Below, piece after piece: positions 5,846 through 12,783 of a DNA stretch of 17,798 nt. The notes beneath the pieces were generated by a model. The model saw only the letters and a list, made by a program, of their open reading frames with translations, made no database searches and was not told the DNA's origin. How positions within the stretch are numbered: the first letter of the stretch is position 1; every line of letters begins with the position of its first letter. The position numbers and the translations under genes are program-made. Source of the stretch: Alphaproteobacteria bacterium (lineage in GTDB: Bacteria; Pseudomonadota; Alphaproteobacteria; Rhodobacterales; Rhodobacteraceae); the NCBI GenBank assembly GCA_024277955.1, contig JAJRUE010000182.1, positions 1-17,798 on the forward strand, written 5' to 3'.

Positions 5846-7435
5846 ATGTCTAAGGAACTGGAATATCTCAGCCATAAGGTCGCGCGCGGCCTGATGGACC
5901 GGCGCGCCTTCATGGGGCGCGCGGCGGCGCTCGGGGCGACGGCGACCATGGCGACGGGGTTGCTGGGCAAGGCGGCATTGGCGGCCGGCGCGATGAAGGG
6001 CGGCACGCTGAAATCGGGGATGCAGGGCGGCGCAAGCACCGACAGCCTGGACCCGGCGACCTGGGCTTCGGACGTGCCGATCAGCTTTGGCCGCACCTGG
6101 GGCGACACGATGGTCGAGGTCGGCCCCACTGGCGAAATCGAATTCCGCATTGCCGAAAGCGTCGAGGCATCGTCCGACGCCAAGACCTGGGTCTTCAAGA
6201 TCCGCGACGGGGTCGAGTTTCACAACGGCAAGACGGTCACCGCCGAAGACGTGGTGAAAACCCTGCAGCGCCATTCGGACGAAAACTCGAAATCCGGCGC
6301 GCTGGGCATCGTCAAGGGCATCGCCGACATGAAGGCCGACGGCAAGAACGTGGTTCTGACGCTGGACAGCGCCAACGCCGACCTTCCCTACCTGATGGCT
6401 GACTATCACCTGATGATCCAGCCCAATGGAGGCATGGATGCACCGGACGCCGGGATCGGCACCGGGGCTTACCGGATCGTCGAGAACCAGCCGGGCGTGC
6501 GCCACGCCGGCGAGCGGTTCGAAAACTACTGGGACGCGGACAACCGCGGGCATGCGGATTCGGTCGAGATCACCGTGATCAACGACGCCACCGCCCGGCT
6601 TGCGGCGCTGCAGTCCGGCCAGGTGCACATGATCAACCGGGTGGAGCCCAAGGTCGTGAGCCTGGTCAAGCGCATCCCCGGCGTGAGCGTCGAAAACGTG
6701 TCGGGCCGTGGCCACTACGTGTTCATCATGCATGTGAACACCGCGCCCTTTGACAACAACCACCTGCGGCTGGCGCTGAAACTGGCGATGAACCGGCAGG
6801 AAATGGTGGACAAGATCCTGCAGGGCTATGGCTCGGTCGGCAACGATTTCCCGATCAACGCGTCTTACCCGCTGTTCCCCGATGACATCCCGCAACGCGA
6901 ATACGACCCGGAACAGGCGGCTTTCCACTACAAGAAATCCGGCCACAGCGGGTCGGTTCTGCTGCGCACCTCGGACGTGGCCTTTCCCGGCGCGGTCGAC
7001 GCGGCGCAGCTGTATCAGCAGCAGGCCAAGGCCGCCGGCATCGACATCGAGGTCAAGCGCGAACCCGGCGACGGCTACTGGTCCGAAGTCTGGAATGTGC
7101 AGCCGTTTTCCACCTCTTACTGGAGCGGACGCCCGGTGCAGGACCAGATGTATTCGACCGCCTATCTTTCGACCGCGGACTGGAACGACACCAAGTTCTT
7201 CCGGCCCGATTTCGACAAGATCATCATCGCGGCGCGCGCCGAGCTGGACCAGGCCAAGCGCAAGGCGCTCTATCGCGAAGCCGCGCTCATGGTGCGCGAC
7301 GAAGGCGGGCTGATCCTGCCGATGTTCAACGACTTCATCGATGCGGTCAGCGACAAGGTCGGCGGTTGGGTCAAGGACCCCAACGGCGGCATGATGAACG
7401 ACAAGGCTCTGATCAAGGCTTGGGTCAAGGCCTGA
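5846..7435 (+). CDS. ABC transporter substrate-binding protein, SBP family 5 (Dpp/Opp type), Tat-exported
   Basis: The periplasmic ligand-binding component of the importer encoded by the next three genes (529 residues, normal for family 5). The N-terminus has a twin-arginine motif, MDRRAFMGRAAALG (Arg19-Arg20), then a hydrophobic stretch and an ALAA cleavage region near residues 44-47. Export as a folded protein by Tat is therefore likely. The mature part shows family features: DPATW, WVFKIRDGVEFHNGKTVTAEDVV, GTGAYRIVENQPG, NVSGRGHYVFIMHVNTAPFDNNHLRLALKLAMNR and LYREAALMVRDEGGLILPMFNDF. Family 5 proteins bind peptides but also nickel complexes, opines, glycosides and other solutes. The bet context makes a quaternary-amine compound a reasonable guess, and the sequence alone does not give the ligand. 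Confidence 0.9.
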   Translation: MSKELEYLSHKVARGLMDRRAFMGRAAALGATATMATGLLGKAALAAGAMKGGTLKSGMQGGASTDSLDPATWASDVPISFGRTWGDTMVEVGPTGEIEFRIAESVEASSDAKTWVFKIRDGVEFHNGKTVTAEDVVKTLQRHSDENSKSGALGIVKGIADMKADGKNVVLTLDSANADLPYLMADYHLMIQPNGGMDAPDAGIGTGAYRIVENQPGVRHAGERFENYWDADNRGHADSVEITVINDATARLAALQSGQVHMINRVEPKVVSLVKRIPGVSVENVSGRGHYVFIMHVNTAPFDNNHLRLALKLAMNRQEMVDKILQGYGSVGNDFPINASYPLFPDDIPQREYDPEQAAFHYKKSGHSGSVLLRTSDVAFPGAVDAAQLYQQQAKAAGIDIEVKREPGDGYWSEVWNVQPFSTSYWSGRPVQDQMYSTAYLSTADWNDTKFFRPDFDKIIIAARAELDQAKRKALYREAALMVRDEGGLILPMFNDFIDAVSDKVGGWVKDPNGGMMNDKALIKAWVKA

Positions 7436-7441
7436 TCCGGC

Positions 7442-8398
7442 ATGGGCCAGATCGTCAAACTTGTGGCTCAGCGCATTGCGCTGGGCCTGCTCTTGCTGCT
7501 GGCGGTGTCGGTGCTGATCTTCGCCGGCACGCAGATCCTGCCGGGCGATGTCGCGCAAAGCATCCTGGGCCAGTCGGCCACCCCGACCGCGCTTGCCAAC
7601 CTGCGTGAAGAACTGGGGCTGAACGACCCGGCATACATCCGGTATTTTCGCTGGTTGTGGGGGTTCCTGCACGGCGACCTGGGCACCGCGCTGTCAAACG
7701 GTCAGGACATCGCCGACGCCATCGGGCGGCGGCTGGGCAATACGCTGTTCCTGGCGTTTTGGGCGGCGGTGGTGGCGGTGCCGCTGGCGATCCTGCTGGG
7801 GCTGGTCGCGGTGCGCTATCGCAACCGCTGGCCGGACAAGCTGATTTCCGGCATCACGCTGGCCTCGATTTCCCTGCCCGAGTTCTTCATCGGCTACGTG
7901 CTGATCTTCTGGTTCGGGGTCAAGCTGCGCTGGCTGCCGTCGGTGGCGACGGTCTATGACAGCATGACCCTTTGGGAAAAGCTGAACGCGATCGCGCTGC
8001 CGGTGGCGGTGCTGACGCTGGTGGTGCTGGCGCATATGATGCGCATGACCCGCGCCGCGATCCTGAACGTCATGCAGTCGGCCTATATCGAAACCGCCGA
8101 ACTGAAGGGGCTGTCGGCCTTCAACGTGATTTTCCGCCACGCCTTTCCAAACGCCATTTCGCCGATCGTGAACGTGGTGATGATCAACCTTGCCTACCTG
8201 GTGGTGGGGGTGGTGGTGGTCGAGGTGATCTTTGTCTACCCGGGCATGGGCCAATATCTGGTCGATCACGTGGCCAAGCGCGACGTGCCGGTGGTGCAGG
8301 CGACGGGGCTGATATTCGCCGCCGTCTACGTGTTGCTGAACCTGATCGCCGATATCGTGGCGATCATTTCGAACCCGCGTCTGAGGCACCCGAAATGA
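7442..8398 (+). CDS. ABC transporter permease (DppB type)
   Basis: An inner-membrane permease of 318 residues. It has the N-terminal helix typical of DppB (IVKLVAQRIALGLLLLLAVSVLIF), a periplasmic segment with ILPGDVAQ and LREELGLNDPAYIRYFRWLWGFLHGDLG, and five more predicted membrane helices. The cytoplasmic EAA loop reads IETAELKGLSAFNVIFRHAFPNAISPI and docks the ATPase. Family members usually have six helices, and the pattern here agrees. The gene starts six bases after the binding-protein stop and ends with an ATGA overlap to the next permease. A GTG-rich stretch near 8198-8227 simply encodes a Val-rich helix. Confidence 0.93.
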   Translation: MGQIVKLVAQRIALGLLLLLAVSVLIFAGTQILPGDVAQSILGQSATPTALANLREELGLNDPAYIRYFRWLWGFLHGDLGTALSNGQDIADAIGRRLGNTLFLAFWAAVVAVPLAILLGLVAVRYRNRWPDKLISGITLASISLPEFFIGYVLIFWFGVKLRWLPSVATVYDSMTLWEKLNAIALPVAVLTLVVLAHMMRMTRAAILNVMQSAYIETAELKGLSAFNVIFRHAFPNAISPIVNVVMINLAYLVVGVVVVEVIFVYPGMGQYLVDHVAKRDVPVVQATGLIFAAVYVLLNLIADIVAIISNPRLRHPK

Positions 8399-9210
8399 GG
8401 ATACCGGTTTCCGCACTTATCGGGCTTGTCCTGACCACGGCGTTTTTCCTGGCCGCGATTTTCGCGCCGCTGATCGCCCCCTATGACCTGGCCGAGATCG
8501 TCGGCGATGTGTGGGAACCGCGCAGCGCCGAGCACCTTCTGGGCACCGACAATATCGGGCGCGATCTGCTGACCCGGATGATCTACGGCGGGCGCACGAC
8601 GATCTTCATCGCCACGCTGGCGACGGCGCTGTCGTTCACGCTGGGCTCGTTCCTGGGGTTCACCGCGGCGGTGATCGGCGGCTGGGTCGATCAGGTGATG
8701 AGCCGGCTGGTGGATCTGTTGATGTCGATCCCGTCGCTGATCTTCGCGCTGGTGGTGCTGTCGGTGATGCCGGTGACGCTGCCGGTGCTGATCCTGGTGA
8801 TGGGACTGCTGGACAGCACCCGGGTCTACCGGCTGAGCCGCGCCGTGGCGGTGGACATCAACGTGATGGATTTCGTCGAGGCCGCCAAGCTGCGCGGCGA
8901 GGGCCGGATGTGGATCATCTTTCGCGAAATCCTGCCCAACGCGCTGTCGCCGCTGGTGGCGGAACTGGGCTTGCGCTTTATCTTTGCAGTGCTGTTTTTG
9001 TCGACGCTGTCGTTCCTGGGGCTGGGGGTGCAGCCGCCGGCCAGCGACTGGGGCGGCATGGTCAAGGAAAACAAGGACGGGATCGTTTTCGGCATCGGCG
9101 CGGCGCTGTGGCCGGCGGCGGCGATCTCGGTTCTGGCGATTTCGGTGAACCTGGTGGCCGACTGGGTGCTGAACCGCACATCCGATCTGAAAGGGGGGCG
9201 CGGTGGCTGA
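8395..9210 (+). CDS. ABC transporter permease (DppC type)
   Basis: The second inner-membrane subunit (271 residues) that pairs with the DppB-type permease. After the first helix (residues 6-28) comes the DppC hallmark HLLGTDNIGRDLLTRMIYGGRTTIFI (about residues 47-72). Five more helices follow, then the EAA loop around VEAAKLRGEGRMWIIFREILPNALSPL and the C-terminal FLGLGVQPPASDWGGMV. The ATG at 8395 overlaps the preceding stop (ATGA), which excludes longer upstream reading of this frame. The 3' end overlaps the ATPase gene by eight bases. The protein is slightly short at its N-terminus compared with E. coli DppC, as in many alphaproteobacterial members. Confidence 0.93.
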   Translation: MRIPVSALIGLVLTTAFFLAAIFAPLIAPYDLAEIVGDVWEPRSAEHLLGTDNIGRDLLTRMIYGGRTTIFIATLATALSFTLGSFLGFTAAVIGGWVDQVMSRLVDLLMSIPSLIFALVVLSVMPVTLPVLILVMGLLDSTRVYRLSRAVAVDINVMDFVEAAKLRGEGRMWIIFREILPNALSPLVAELGLRFIFAVLFLSTLSFLGLGVQPPASDWGGMVKENKDGIVFGIGAALWPAAAISVLAISVNLVADWVLNRTSDLKGGRGG

Positions 9211-10846
9211 CGATCGGGCAGACATCCTGCTGGACATGAAACATCTGCGGATCGAGGCGACGGTCTATCCGCCCGGCGAGAAACCGCATGACATCGTGAT
9301 CGTCGAGGACGTTTCGCTGACGCTCGAAAAGGGCAAGGTGCTGGGGCTGATCGGCGAAAGCGGCGCCGGCAAGTCGACGATCGGCCTGGCCAGCATGGGC
9401 TACGGGCGCGGCGCGATCCGGCTGTCGGGCGAAGTCTGGCTGAACGGGCGCGACATCCTGAAAGGCGGCGTGCGCGAGCTGCGCGCGCTGCGCGGCAAGG
9501 AAGTGACCTACGTGTCGCAATCGGCGGCGGCCTCGTTCAACCCGGCGAAACGGCTGATGGAACAGATCGTCGAAGCCGGGCTTGAACATGGCGTCGGCGG
9601 CCGTCGTGAACTGGAAGACCGCGCGGTGCGCCTGTTCGGAGAACTGGGGCTGCCGGACCCGGACCATTTCGGGCGGCGCTTTCCGCACCAGGTATCGGGC
9701 GGGCAGTTGCAGCGCGCGATGACGGTGATGGCGCTGGTGCCCGAACCCGACCTGATCATCTTCGACGAACCGACCACGGCGCTGGACGTGACGACGCAGA
9801 TCGACGTGCTGGCGGCGATCAAGAAGGCGATCCGCAACACCGGCGTGGCGGCGATGTATATCACCCACGACCTGGCGGTGGTGGCGCAGGTTTCGGACGA
9901 CATCATGGTGCTGCGCCACGGCCAGAAGGTGGAACGCAACACCGCCGAAATGATCATCACCAACCCGGCCGAGGACTATACCAGGGCGCTGGTTTCGGTG
10001 CGCTCGATCGAGCACGAGGAAAAGAAGCCCACCGACAACCCGGTGCTGGTGGCGCGCAACATTTCGGCCGCCTACGGCAACAAGGTGCAGGTGCTGAAGG
10101 ACGTGAGCGTCGAGGTGCATCCGGGCCAGACGCTGGCGGTGGTGGGCGAAAGCGGGTCGGGCAAGTCGACGCTGGCCCGGGTGATCACCGGGCTGCTGCC
10201 GCCGTTCCAGGGCTCGGTCCGTTTCGGCGACCGGGAACTGTCGAAAGCGCTTGAAAACCGCAGCAAGGAAGACCTGCGCGAACTGCAGATGATCTACCAG
10301 ATGGCGGATGTGGCGATGAACCCGCGCCAGACCGTTGGCACCATCATCGGCCGACCGCTCGAATTCTACTTCGGCCTGCGAGGGGCGGAAAAACGCAGGC
10401 GGATCCAGGAACTTCTGGACGATATCGAGATGGGCGAAGGCTTTATCGACCGCTACCCGGCCGAACTTTCCGGCGGGCAGAAACAGCGGGTCTGCATTGC
10501 CCGGGCGCTGGCGGCCAAACCCAGCCTGATCATCTGTGACGAGGTGACCAGCGCGCTGGACCCGCTGGTGGCCGACGGCATCCTGAAACTGCTGCTCAGG
10601 CTGCAGAAACGCGAGGATGTGGCCTATCTGTTCATCACCCACGACCTGGCCACGGTCAAGGCGATCGCCGACAGCATCGCGGTGATGTATCGGGGCGCGC
10701 TGGTGCGCTACGGCCCGAAGTCCGAGGTGCTGGCGCCGCCGTTCGACGACTACACCGACCTGCTGCTCAGCTCGGTGCCGGAAATGGAAATCGGCTGGCT
10801 GGAAAAGGTGTTGGCGACGCGCCGGATGGAAAGCGCCGGCAACTGA
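9203..10846 (+). CDS. ABC transporter double ATPase (DppD-DppF fusion type)
   Basis: A single 547-residue chain carries two complete nucleotide-binding domains that power the importer. Domain 1 has Walker A GESGAGKST (residues 51-59), signature VSGGQ (164-168), Walker B DLIIFDE (183-189) and the switch His in ITHDLAVV. Domain 2 has Walker A GESGSGKST (315-323), signature LSGGQ (422-426), Walker B SLIICDE (441-447) and ITHDLATV. Domain 2 reads DEVTSALD where DEPTSALD is usual, a common tolerated variant. Both sites look catalytically competent. The start GTG at 9203 follows an AAGGGGGG ribosome site and overlaps the permease by eight bases; an internal ATG at 9237 is a weaker alternative. It is the last gene of the plus-strand run that begins at betI. 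Confidence 0.93.
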   Translation: MADDRADILLDMKHLRIEATVYPPGEKPHDIVIVEDVSLTLEKGKVLGLIGESGAGKSTIGLASMGYGRGAIRLSGEVWLNGRDILKGGVRELRALRGKEVTYVSQSAAASFNPAKRLMEQIVEAGLEHGVGGRRELEDRAVRLFGELGLPDPDHFGRRFPHQVSGGQLQRAMTVMALVPEPDLIIFDEPTTALDVTTQIDVLAAIKKAIRNTGVAAMYITHDLAVVAQVSDDIMVLRHGQKVERNTAEMIITNPAEDYTRALVSVRSIEHEEKKPTDNPVLVARNISAAYGNKVQVLKDVSVEVHPGQTLAVVGESGSGKSTLARVITGLLPPFQGSVRFGDRELSKALENRSKEDLRELQMIYQMADVAMNPRQTVGTIIGRPLEFYFGLRGAEKRRRIQELLDDIEMGEGFIDRYPAELSGGQKQRVCIARALAAKPSLIICDEVTSALDPLVADGILKLLLRLQKREDVAYLFITHDLATVKAIADSIAVMYRGALVRYGPKSEVLAPPFDDYTDLLLSSVPEMEIGWLEKVLATRRMESAGN

Positions 10847-10848
10847 GC

Positions 10849-10870
10849 GGGGCAGGGAGCTGTCTGCCCC
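10849..10870 (+). terminator. Stem-loop terminator after the transporter operon
   Basis: GGGGCAG (10849-10855) pairs perfectly with CTGCCCC (10864-10870) around an 8-nt loop, two bases after the ATPase stop. The tail CTCTTGG is only weakly T-rich. It is the first of several stacked stems in this convergent region. Confidence 0.6.
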
Positions 10871-10873
10871 CTC

Positions 10874-10892
10874 TTGGCCCGTGCCGGGCCAA
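10874..10892 (+). terminator. Second stem-loop in the convergent terminator region
   Basis: TTGGCCC (10874-10880) pairs with GGGCCAA (10886-10892) around a 5-nt loop: a perfect 7-bp stem four bases after the first hairpin. No T-run follows. It is probably part of a compound terminator or RNA-end protector. Confidence 0.5.
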
Positions 10893-10904
10893 TTCACCCC
10901 CGAA

Positions 10905-10962
10905 GGTATTTTCGGCAAGAGGAAGGGAAAGAGTCGCTGCTCTTCTTCTGTCCAAAAATATC
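10905..10962. repeat. Inverted pair of TATTTT-GG-AGA-GAAG motifs (bidirectional terminator element)
   Basis: Copy A on the plus strand (10905-10926) contains TATTTTCGG, then AGAGGAAG. Copy B on the minus strand (complement of 10941-10962) contains TATTTTTGG, then AGAAGAAG. About 15 of 20 positions agree. The copies point at each other, one for each of the two convergent transcripts, and can fold into a long imperfect stem with a 14-nt loop. The loop holds its own small stem, AAGAG/CTCTT (10929-10933/10940-10944). I recall such sequences at many operon ends in Rhodobacteraceae, but this needs a genome count. Confidence 0.55.
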
Positions 10963-10976
10963 CCCGCCGGAGGCAA

Positions 10977-10991
10977 CGCCCGGAACGGGCG
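10977..10991 (-). terminator. Stem-loop after the EEP-family gene (minus strand)
   Basis: CGCCCG (10977-10982) and CGGGCG (10986-10991) form a perfect 6-bp stem with a 3-nt loop, six bases beyond the stop of the minus-strand gene. Motif copy B follows it, mirroring the arrangement on the plus-strand side. Confidence 0.5.
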
Positions 10992-10997
10992 ATCCTT

Positions 10998-11798
10998 TCA
11001 AGTCTGGAATTCGGTGAGCACGGCGAAGTGGTCACTGGGCCAGATGCCCTGCACCGGGGCATCGCCGGTGATGCGGCATGCAAGGATGCGGCCAGCGCCG
11101 CTGGCGTTGGCCCGTCCGGCAAAAACATAGTCGATGCGCCCCTGCGGTTCCGGGTTTTCGGCGGCGTAGGGGTTTTCGCGGCTCCAGGTGAGGCCCAGCG
11201 TGCCGGGGTGGCACCAGGCCCAGCTGTCGAAAAGCGCGATCCCCGGCACCGGGGCGGCCGCCAGCCCGGTGATCATGCGGATCTCGTCCGACATCGGGTC
11301 GGCGTTGAAATCGCCGCACAGGATCGGGGGCAGGGCGCCGCGCGGGCTTTGCTTGATGAAGCCCAGGAGGTCCGCCACCTGTTTCTGACGGATCGCGCTG
11401 TGGTAGGGCAGGTAGTTCAGGTGGGTGCAAAACACCGGGATCATGCCGGTCGGCCCGTCGATTTCGGCGCGGATCGCCACACGCATTTCTTCGGCCCCTT
11501 TCTGGTCGTGCAGCGCGATGATGTCATGCGAGGCGATCGGCCAGCGCGACAGGATCGCGTTGCCCATGTGGATTCCGTTGGGCCGCGCGCCGGGGGCGTA
11601 GGCGTGGTGATAGCCAAGCCCCTGGGCCAGTTCGGCGGCAAGGTTCCGGGCGCCATCGTCCCAGACCTCTTGCAGGCAGATGATGTCGGGGTTTTCACGC
11701 TGCAGCGTCGCCGCGATCGCCGGGGCGCGGTCCTGCCAGGGGCCGAAACGCCACCAGAGATTCCAGCTCATTACCGAAAGGCTTGTCTGTTCGCCCAT
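10998..11798 (-). CDS. Endonuclease/exonuclease/phosphatase (EEP) family phosphodiesterase
   Basis: A 266-residue metal-dependent phosphodiesterase or phosphomonoesterase of the DNase I/sphingomyelinase fold. All signature residues are visible: Asn13 in MSWNLWW, Glu44 in CLQEVWDD, His126 in CTHLNY, Asp163 and Asn165 in CGDFNADP, Asp223 in RIDYVF, and Asp256-His257 in PSDHFAVL. No signal peptide is seen, so it is probably cytoplasmic. EEP members cleave nucleic acids, phosphoinositides, sphingomyelin or small diesters, and the sequence does not decide among these. The start ATG (complement of 11796-11798) has AGAGG six bases upstream. The gene is convergent with the transporter operon and divergent from a second phosphodiesterase gene, which hints at a shared role with head-group diesters. 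Confidence 0.88.
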   Translation of the reverse strand: MGEQTSLSVMSWNLWWRFGPWQDRAPAIAATLQRENPDIICLQEVWDDGARNLAAELAQGLGYHHAYAPGARPNGIHMGNAILSRWPIASHDIIALHDQKGAEEMRVAIRAEIDGPTGMIPVFCTHLNYLPYHSAIRQKQVADLLGFIKQSPRGALPPILCGDFNADPMSDEIRMITGLAAAPVPGIALFDSWAWCHPGTLGLTWSRENPYAAENPEPQGRIDYVFAGRANASGAGRILACRITGDAPVQGIWPSDHFAVLTEFQT

Positions 11799-11937
11799 GT
11801 CGCACCTCTTTGAACTGCCGCGCCAGTCTGGGCCATTGCCCCGTCGCGGGCAAGCCGGTTCCGGTCGATTTTCGCTGTCTGCGGGCTGGCGAATCCTGCT
11901 AGTCAGGGGCGACACAGGCCGCAGGCGGAGCCGGGAC
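11799..11937. promoter_or_regulatory. Divergent promoter region between EEP and phosphodiesterase genes
   Basis: 139 bp separate two divergent starts, so promoters for both should lie here. An inverted repeat TTGCCC (11836-11841)/GGGCAA (11848-11853) with a 6-bp centre could be an operator. I see no clear -35/-10 pair. The plus-strand gene has GGAG at 11927-11930, seven bases before its ATG. Confidence 0.4.
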
Positions 11938-12783
11938 ATGGCATTGAAACGCAAGCTTTTGCTGATCATCACCGACGGCCGGCCCTGGAGCGCGGCGCGG
12001 CGGCTGAACGGCAACCTGGAAGGCTGGGTGCCGTCAGGTGCGGCGCGGGTCTGGAAGATGCGTTCGGTGCTGCCGTCGACCTCGGCCAGCTGTTACGCCT
12101 CGATCCACACCGGCGTCAGCCCGCAGGTGCACGCGGTGGTGTCGAACGAGGCGGTTTGCCGGCTGAAACAGGCGGATGTTTTCGCCCAGGTGGTGGCGGC
12201 CGGCGGCGCCACCGGGGCGGTCACCCATTCCTTCTGGTCCGAGCTCTTCAATCGCGCGCCCTGGGATTTCGTGCGCGATATCGAATATGACGACCCCGGC
12301 GGGCCGATCACCCATGGCAGCTTTCACACCATGACGGCGGCCAGCGGCGACAACCAGATGACGCCGTGCGATGCCGATCTCTTTGCCACGCTCAGCATGC
12401 TGTGCGAACGTTCCGGCATCGACTACGGGCTTTACCACAGCTGCACGCTGGACAGCATGGGGCACAGGTTCGGCCATGACAGCGCGCAGATGGACAACGC
12501 GGTGGCGAAGCTGGATGCGATGCTGGCGCATTTCCTGCCGCGCTGGCTGGAGGCGGGCTATGAGGTGGCGGTCACGTCGGACCACGGCCAGAGCGACCGG
12601 GGCCACCACGGCGGGCGCGGCGCGGATCAACAGGACGTGGCGTTCTACTGGTTCGGCGGCGGCGACGGGCCGGGCGAAGACGCGGTGCTGGACCAGCTGG
12701 CGCTGGCGCCGACGCTTTTGGCGCGGATGGGGGCGGCGATCCCGCAAGCCATGCGGGCCGGGCCGTTTCTGAGCGATGACTGA
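11938..12783 (+). CDS. Type I phosphodiesterase/nucleotide pyrophosphatase (alkaline phosphatase superfamily)
   Basis: A 281-residue zinc-type phosphodiesterase of the NPP/alkaline phosphatase superfamily. Metal ligand Asp13 lies in LLLIITDG. The nucleophile region is LPSTSASCYASIHTG (Ser49 aligns with the usual Thr; Thr48 is adjacent), followed by SPQVHAVVSN, which corresponds to the family's P-x-x-HG-x-x-N. Further ligands are Asp172 and His176 in LDSMGHRFGH, Asp215-His216 in TSDHGQSD and His224 in GHHGG. The protein is short for the family and has no signal peptide, so it should act in the cytoplasm. Some NPP enzymes cleave glycerophosphocholine or choline phosphodiesters, which would fit this locus, but specificity is inferred only from context. 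The start at 11938 has a good GGAG site. The last codons overlap the esterase gene by eight bases. Confidence 0.87.
   Translation: MALKRKLLLIITDGRPWSAARRLNGNLEGWVPSGAARVWKMRSVLPSTSASCYASIHTGVSPQVHAVVSNEAVCRLKQADVFAQVVAAGGATGAVTHSFWSELFNRAPWDFVRDIEYDDPGGPITHGSFHTMTAASGDNQMTPCDADLFATLSMLCERSGIDYGLYHSCTLDSMGHRFGHDSAQMDNAVAKLDAMLAHFLPRWLEAGYEVAVTSDHGQSDRGHHGGRGADQQDVAFYWFGGGDGPGEDAVLDQLALAPTLLARMGAAIPQAMRAGPFLSDD

Noticed and set aside
4099..6198. A 699-codon minus-strand open frame opposite betA
   Set aside because: Composition is rich in Arg, Ala, His and Pro with no recognisable motif, and it mirrors the codons of betA. It is an antisense shadow.
8198..8227. GTG/GGT simple-sequence run
   Set aside because: It encodes a Val-rich membrane helix of the DppB-type permease. 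The composition is explained by the protein.
9062..11128. A 688-codon minus-strand open frame opposite the ATPase
   Set aside because: It has no domain motifs, crosses the terminator region and overlaps a well-supported ABC ATPase and the EEP gene.
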